Assembly (NCBI GenBank): GCA_023205875.1
Contig: CP060758.1
Coordinates: 806,001 to 870,000 of the forward strand
DNA: 64,000 nt
DNA from: Chloropicon primus
Taxonomy: Eukaryota > Chlorophyta > Chloropicophyceae > Chloropicales > Chloropicaceae
Direction: 5' to 3'
The notes below the pieces were generated by a model, which saw only the letters and a list, made by a program, of their open reading frames with translations, was not told the origin of the DNA and did not search any database. Shown piece by piece: positions 59,174 through 64,000 of this stretch (positions are counted from its first letter, which is position 1; every line of letters starts with the position of its first letter). The position numbers and the translations under genes are program-made.

Positions 59174-61863
59174 ATGAAGCGCGGGAGGGAGCCCATACGC
59201 TACGGCGGGTATTATGACGAGGTTCGGGTGATTCACGAACTCCTGGACTTGCCGGAGTCCCCGGAATCGAGCGAAGAAAGGAGCGACGAGGATGCGGTGT
59301 CCGTGGTGGCTCACCAGCTCGTGGGCAAGCTGCCCCACCACCAATACGTAAGAAAAGAAGCCCTTCCCACGAGGCCCGAGCCAAGACGCGCGGTCCGGGA
59401 GGAAGGAGGTGGCTCTGTCTCTCCCCCTTGCCCCGCCAACGCCCGCCCCCCTTCGTTTGGACGCGTGCGTGCCCCAAGGGCGCCTGCTCTTTTGCTTTTC
59501 GTTTCGTGATCCCCAGATCTCTAACTCCAAACTTCTTTCTTCCTTCGCGTGCTTTCCCTGGGTTTGGACACGAATGCGACGACGACGACGACGACAACGA
59601 CGACGCGCAGGGGGTGCAGCAGGTCGTGGTGGACATGGCGCTCTCGCATCCGACGAAGCACGACGTTCTGGCGTACTTGCTGAGCCTGATGTGTCGAAAG
59701 GGCAACTACGGGAGGGACCTCTGCAAGGGCGTGCTTTCAGAGGTGGTCAGGACGACGGGCAGCTCGATCAAGTCCGGGTTGCCGGTTCACGCGAAGATCG
59801 GACTGAGGTTCTTGGCGTGCTGCTCGGCGGCTGACGTCCTTGAGCCCAAAACGGCGGCTTCCATCATGAACATGACGGTCGAGTCTGCGACGAAGGCTCG
59901 CGAGAAGTCGAAGACCCAAGACAAGCTCGCGAACTACGCCTTCTACGGCGAGTACCTCGTCTACTGCGTCCTTTGCGCTCTCCCCCTGGCGGCGGAGAGC
60001 TTGCAGAGGACCGAGAAGGAGATGCTCGCGAGCCTGCTGGAGAAGCTTGGCGCGTACATCGCGGGCAGACCGAAGATGAAGAACGATTCGCTTTGCCTGT
60101 ACAAGGGGGAGGGCTACCCAACCCTGGCTAACGTGGGCGTCGGGGGCTGCGGAGCTGGCGTCGCAGGCCAAGTCGACTGGATCTGGGCCGCGTACCAGAG
60201 CGACGGGGCGCACTCCCCGGACTTTGATTGGTCGAAAGTGGAGACCATCAATCACTTTGAGCCTGCTGGCGCGGCGTCGGCCGCGGCCGAGGCGAAGCAG
60301 GATGGGGTGGAGATGGTGGTGGACGGCAACGGGAAGGCTGAGGGCCCCGCCGAGGGAGGGGACGAGGTCATGAACGACTCCACCACCAAGAACGAAAGCG
60401 GGAAGGAGGGTCTGAAGAGCATCACGGAGGAGGAGCTCATTCCGCCGAGGCACCAGAAGAGCGGGGAGACCGTGCCGTCCTTCTACTTTTCCCAGGAGAC
60501 CGTCGAGAAGGTCGACAGGTTCACGGAGGTGGTGGCGCCGTACTGCTCCTTCCTCCCCAAGCAGCACACGCGGCTGGGGGACCACGACCTGAACCAGGTC
60601 TTGATCCACGAGCTCGCCGCGGACTCGCTGACGAGCCTCGCCACGAGCCCGCAGAACCTCGGCAAGATCCTGGTGTCCCTGCCAGCGGGGGGGCTCCAGT
60701 ACACGGCGGTCCTGGCGGAGGCGGTCTTCTCGGACATGCTGCAGCTGCCCTCGCAGCACTTTGCCCCCATCTTTTACTCGGGGGTGATCTCGGACCTGTG
60801 CTTGAAGATGCCCGGCTTCCCCAAGTACATGTCGGCCTGCGTCAGGTACGCCCTGGAGAGGGTGGACTCGATGGACCTGGAGGCGAGCCAGAGGCTCGCT
60901 CAGTGGCAGGCCTACCACCTGAGCGCCTTCCAGTTCCAGTGGCCTTGGGAGAGGTGGGGCTGGACCGACTTCCCGCAGAGGGGGGAGAGCGACAGGCGCA
61001 GGGTGTACATCAAGGACTGCTTCGTGAGCCTGCAGAGGCTGGCGTACCACGAGCACATCACCAAGAAGGTGCCCCCGGAGCTCCACCCGCTGGTGGAGGC
61101 CGGGCGGGTGGAGCCCAACAAGCGGGCGGAGGGGGACGAGGGGGAGAAGAAGATCGACATGATGTCCTCGCTGATCTTCAAGAAGAGGTCCGCGGAGGAC
61201 TTTTTGCTCTACCTCGAGGGGGCCAACGAGACCCCCAAGCACGTCGTCATGGCGATCCTCTGCATCGGGGGCAAGTCCTTCACGCACATGAGGACCCTGC
61301 TGAAGAGGTACCGGGCCGTCATCGACAGGTACGCCAAGGACAAGCCGCTGGACATCCTGGACATCCTCTTCACGACCTGGTCCAAGTTCCCGGACAAGTT
61401 CATGATGGCCTTCACGTGCCTGCTGGAGGAGGGGATCCTGAACGACGTCGAGGCCCTCGAGTGGTCCGCCAAGGACCACCTTGGCGGCGAGCCGGGGAGC
61501 CTGGCCCTCCTGACCTCGAGGGCGAGGATCCACTGGGCCGTGGTGGAGTCGTCCCTGGCCGCCTGCTGCAACGTGGCGTCCGACCGAGCCTCCGGCGAGG
61601 AGACCCGGAGGACGTACGAGGGGGGGATCAAGCTGTTCTGGTCCAGGGTCATGGGAAGCCTCGGCAAGGGTCGCGGCGGCGAAGGCGGGTGGTCGAGCTT
61701 CGCCCTTCAGCACCTCCAGTGCCTCGCCCGGAGGCACGCCAAGGTCCTCAAACCCCTGATCGCCGCGGGGGACGGCGGAGACGACGACGCGGTGAGCGCG
61801 TGCCAAGACGAGGGGGCGCGAAGAGCCGTCCAGGCGGGACTCGACTGCTTCTCCTTCGCCTGA
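59174..61863 (+). CDS. NCBP1: nuclear cap-binding complex subunit CBP80
   Basis: Two exons, 59174-59347 and 59611-61863 (808 residues), phase 0. Exon 1 codes a basic start (MKRGREPIRYGGYYDEVRVI) and the first helix pair; exon 2 continues with MALSHPTKHDVLAYLLSLMC and the MIF4G-type helical repeats. Typical CBP80 pieces: LANYAFYGEYLVYCVLCALP, AFQFQWPWERWGWTDFP, and the late CIGGKSFTHMRTLLKRY. With CBP20 it binds the m7G cap of Pol II transcripts and couples it to splicing and export. A Lys/Glu/Ser insert (about residues 280-340) breaks the central domain. A GAAGTGAA repeat and a TGTAA signal follow the stop. Confidence 0.93.
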
Positions 61864-61867
61864 CCAG

Positions 61868-61900
61868 AGTGAAGTGAAGTGAAGTGAAGTGAACTGAACT
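61868..61900. repeat. (GTGAA)n tract after CBP80
   Basis: About seven GTGAA/CTGAA units directly after the CBP80 stop codon, in its 3' UTR. Confidence 0.85.
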
Positions 61901-61917
61901 GAGGAGGAGGAGGACAT

Positions 61918-61922
61918 TGTAA
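61918..61922 (+). terminator. TGTAA poly(A) signal of CBP80
   Basis: TGTAA 55 bp after the stop codon, followed by an AT-rich stretch. Confidence 0.55.
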
Positions 61923-62399
61923 CCCGCTTTAGTCGTTCAAAAAAATAAAAGATATTATTGATAGAAGAGCCCAGGTAACGGTTGGCTCTCCCTCTCCTCT
62001 TATCCTTTGTTTCATCCAGAATCTCCACGACACGACGAATAGAGAGTAGAAAACCGTGCATACTTCGAGTTGGCGGGAAGGGACCCTTGGAGGATCTCAT
62101 TGAGGGGGAAGGAAGGGAAGGGACCTTTGGACAAGGGTGGGAGTCCTGCTTTGCCTCGAACCTGCTTTACCTTGGCCTCGGTCGTCGTTCTTTCGTCGTC
62201 GGAAGGGGCGAAAGAAACAACGCAGGCGTCCTCTTTTTCTCGCGCGCGCGCTCGTCTTTGCCTTGTCTCGACCGACCGCGAGAAAAAGAATTTTGATTTC
62301 CGAGGGAGGCCGTGAGGAGATCTTCTTCTTGTTCTTCTTCCTGTTCTTCTTCTTGGTGCTTGCTCCTGCTTGACGCGACGAGGACCGAGCTTCCGCGCC
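61923..62399. other. intergenic region CBP80 / rhomboid
   Basis: About 480 bp with no supported gene; a TTCTTC tract lies near 62321-62356 in the rhomboid leader. Confidence 0.6.
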
Positions 62400-63473
62400 A
62401 TGTTCAGGGGACCGCCGGGGCGCCGAGGGCCGAGGGCGAGGGCCCTGTGCCTCAAGAGAATGGCGCCGGTGTGCAAGGCCCAGAGGGGCAGCGGCAGCAG
62501 CAACAACAGCAACAACCGGGTGCGGTCGAACGCGTCGGCCTCGTCCTCGAGCGGCGCGAACTTTCCGCTGAACCTGGGGGGCGGCGCCGCGGGCGGGGCG
62601 GGGAGCACGACGCTGATCCTCCAGGGCGCGCTCGGCGTGGGAATCGGCGTGGGGCTGGGCCTGGGCTTCGGCATGGGCGTCTCGAACATGCTCCAGCTCG
62701 GGGACTTTGAGGGGGCGCTGTCGGGCGACTTCGACCCGCTCCAGGAGGGCGAGAAGGAGCTGACGCGGCTGAAGCTGAAGCAGAAGGGCAACGCCCTGCA
62801 GAACGCGCTGTCGGGCTTGGTGAAGAAGCTCAAGTCCCACGCGAGGAACAGGAAGGTGACGGACGTGCTCATCCAGCTCAACTGCCTGACCTTCTTCCTG
62901 CAGAAGGCCAGCAAGGGGTGGCTCTCCGCGTGGGGCTGCAAGCACAACCAGGCCATCGCGAGCGGGCAGCTCTGGCGGCTCTTCACCCCCGCCCTCCTCC
63001 ACGGCAACCTGCTGCACCTGCTGGTGAACTGCTACACGCTGAACCACCTCGGGCCCACCACGGAGGCCCTCTTCGGGGGGAAGAGGATGCTCGCCGTCTA
63101 CGTCCTCAGCGGCGTCAGCGGGAACGTCTTCAGCTTCTACATGAACCACCTCCCCGCGGTCGGGTGCAGCGGGGCCCTGTTCGGGCTCCTGGGGGCGCTC
63201 GGCTACTTTTACTACAAGCACAGCAACGTGCTGAAGAAGGAGCACGTGGAGAGGCCGCTGAGGAGCTTGAACCACATGGTCCTCACCAACCTCGTGATCG
63301 GCCTGACGACGCCGAACATTGACAACTGGGCTCACATGGGAGGCCTGTTCGCCGGGGTGGCGGCGGTGATGCTCCTGGGACCCTCCTTCTCGGTGGAACA
63401 AGACAACGGCCCGAAGCTGGTGGACAAGCCCCTCCTGCCGGTCCTGGCCTCCAAGCCACTGTCTCTCAAGTGA
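62400..63473 (+). CDS. rhomboid-family intramembrane serine protease, plastid type
   Basis: 357 residues. A basic, Ser/Asn/Gly-rich N-terminus of ~65 residues looks like a transit peptide; one Gly/Leu-rich helix (about 70-98) precedes the six-helix rhomboid core. The L1-loop motif GQLWRLFTPALLHGNLLHLL with the HxxxxHLLxN pattern, the catalytic Ser in VGCSGALFGLLG and the catalytic His in NWAHMGGLFAG are present, so it should be active. The extra N-terminal helix and overall layout recall plant plastid rhomboids (RBL10/RBL11-like). The C-terminus is a short tail after the last helix. Substrate unknown. ATG 62400 is the first in frame. Confidence 0.9.
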   Translation: MFRGPPGRRGPRARALCLKRMAPVCKAQRGSGSSNNSNNRVRSNASASSSSGANFPLNLGGGAAGGAGSTTLILQGALGVGIGVGLGLGFGMGVSNMLQLGDFEGALSGDFDPLQEGEKELTRLKLKQKGNALQNALSGLVKKLKSHARNRKVTDVLIQLNCLTFFLQKASKGWLSAWGCKHNQAIASGQLWRLFTPALLHGNLLHLLVNCYTLNHLGPTTEALFGGKRMLAVYVLSGVSGNVFSFYMNHLPAVGCSGALFGLLGALGYFYYKHSNVLKKEHVERPLRSLNHMVLTNLVIGLTTPNIDNWAHMGGLFAGVAAVMLLGPSFSVEQDNGPKLVDKPLLPVLASKPLSLK

Positions 63474-63634
63474 CGAGACTTGCCAAGGACCACCACCGTC
63501 GTCGTCGGGCGGCAGCAAGAAGCCTTCCTTTGTTTTCCCTTTTGAGCAGCAAATAATAAATTGACAAACCTTAATCGGATAGAGAGTTTTTAGGCGACAC
63601 GCCCTTTCTCGACCGCCGCACATCCCCCGCGCCT

Positions 63635-64000
63635 TCACTCGCTGACGAAGAGGTCGAGCCCGTACCCGTTGGACTCCTCCGTCTCCTTCTTCTCGGCAGC
63701 CGCGACCCTCTCCTCCTTCCTCTCGAGATGCTTGAGCTTCCTCTCGCTGATCTGGACCCCGGCGGACTCCTTGAACTTCTCCCCCAAGACCGTGTCCTGG
63801 CCCGCGGCCCCCTTCCTCTTCCTCTTCTCCTTGCTGTTCCTCGAGACCTGGAGCAGGTCCCTCTCCCACTCCACCTTGTGCTTGTGGTACAAGTAGAGCG
63901 CCGCCCTCGCGTCCTCCACGGGAGAGTGCTCCCCGTGCTGGATCTCCAGCCCGAGGTGCTCGGCCGCCAGCTCCTTGAGAGCGCGAGACTTGAACCTGGC
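63635..64000 (-). CDS. REXO4: RNA exonuclease 4 (REXO4), 3' part only
   Basis: The last 121 codons of a gene continuing beyond the right edge. The frame reads ARFKSRALKELAAEHLGLEI then QHGEHSPVEDARAALYLYHK, the Exo III motif of DEDDh exonucleases (catalytic His and Asp in HSPVED) with the spacing of REXO4/ISG20-type enzymes, whose yeast relative Rex4 acts in pre-rRNA processing. The tail is Lys/Glu-rich with RKRKG and ends LDLFVSE. Exo I and II motifs must lie outside the window. Confidence 0.85.
   Translation of the reverse strand, partial: ARFKSRALKELAAEHLGLEIQHGEHSPVEDARAALYLYHKHKVEWERDLLQVSRNSKEKRKRKGAAGQDTVLGEKFKESAGVQISERKLKHLERKEERVAAAEKKETEESNGYGLDLFVSE

Noticed and set aside
59737-62100. 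787-codon open frame on the - strand opposite CBP80, and similar long - frames at 62097-63869 and opposite other genes
   Set aside because: Antisense frames caused by G/C third positions; no family motif and skewed composition (Arg, Leu, Gly, Val). CBP80 and rhomboid on the other strand are unambiguous.

Overview
The window is nuclear DNA of a small, gene-dense green alga. The evidence is a set of plastid genes of green type (thylakoid TL29/APX4, plastid TatC, a plastid-type rhomboid, a neoxanthin-pathway NXD1 fragment), typical eukaryotic genes (CBP80, MAD1, CDC73, EMC3, RAB3GAP1, DDX47), short GT-AG introns in about a third of the genes, G/C-rich third codon positions that create long false reading frames on the opposite strand, and TGTAA motifs shortly after several stop codons, which is the chlorophyte poly(A) signal. 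A small prasinophyte or Chloropicon-like alga would fit, but I cannot fix the species. I see no rRNA, tRNA or LTR element.

Layout. 0.7-1.5 kb: a peroxiredoxin-like selenoprotein with an in-frame TGA and a SECIS hairpin after its stop. 2-3.3 kb: plastid DMT transporter. 3.3-5 kb: S33 peptidase. 5.8-12.6 kb: small membrane protein, METAP2, MFSD5-type transporter, a coiled-coil protein, DDX47. 12.8-16.3 kb: an insertion bounded by a perfect 14-bp direct repeat, holding an intact-looking Fanzor (eukaryotic TnpB-like RNA-guided nuclease) and a two-exon NXD1 fragment. 16.3-29.5 kb: RAB3GAP1, ankyrin protein, CCDC57-like coiled coil, deoxynucleoside kinase, FHIT, a metacaspase-like protein without catalytic residues, an ABHD13-type hydrolase. 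30-37.9 kb: CDC73, TL29, TatC, a secreted protein, a class 3 lipase. 38-43.2 kb: one very large surface protein built from three ~450-residue modules and a proline stalk. 43.8-52.4 kb: a putative nuclear protein, BAR-like protein, PanB, EMC3, allantoate amidohydrolase, a PH-domain protein. 53.3-64 kb: a second PH-domain protein, MAD1, STOP-repeat protein, CBP80, plastid rhomboid and the 3' part of REXO4.

Genes are mostly independent housekeeping units in a compact arrangement, some convergent pairs having only 29-48 bp between stops. One neighbour pair makes functional sense: TL29, whose precursor carries a twin-arginine lumen signal, is divergent from TatC, the translocase that reads such signals. 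Gene models were built by eye from reading frames and splice sites; exon limits are given in the entries. The items most worth attention are the selenoprotein, the Fanzor insertion with its captured or broken NXD1 segment, the inactive metacaspase homologue and the modular surface protein.
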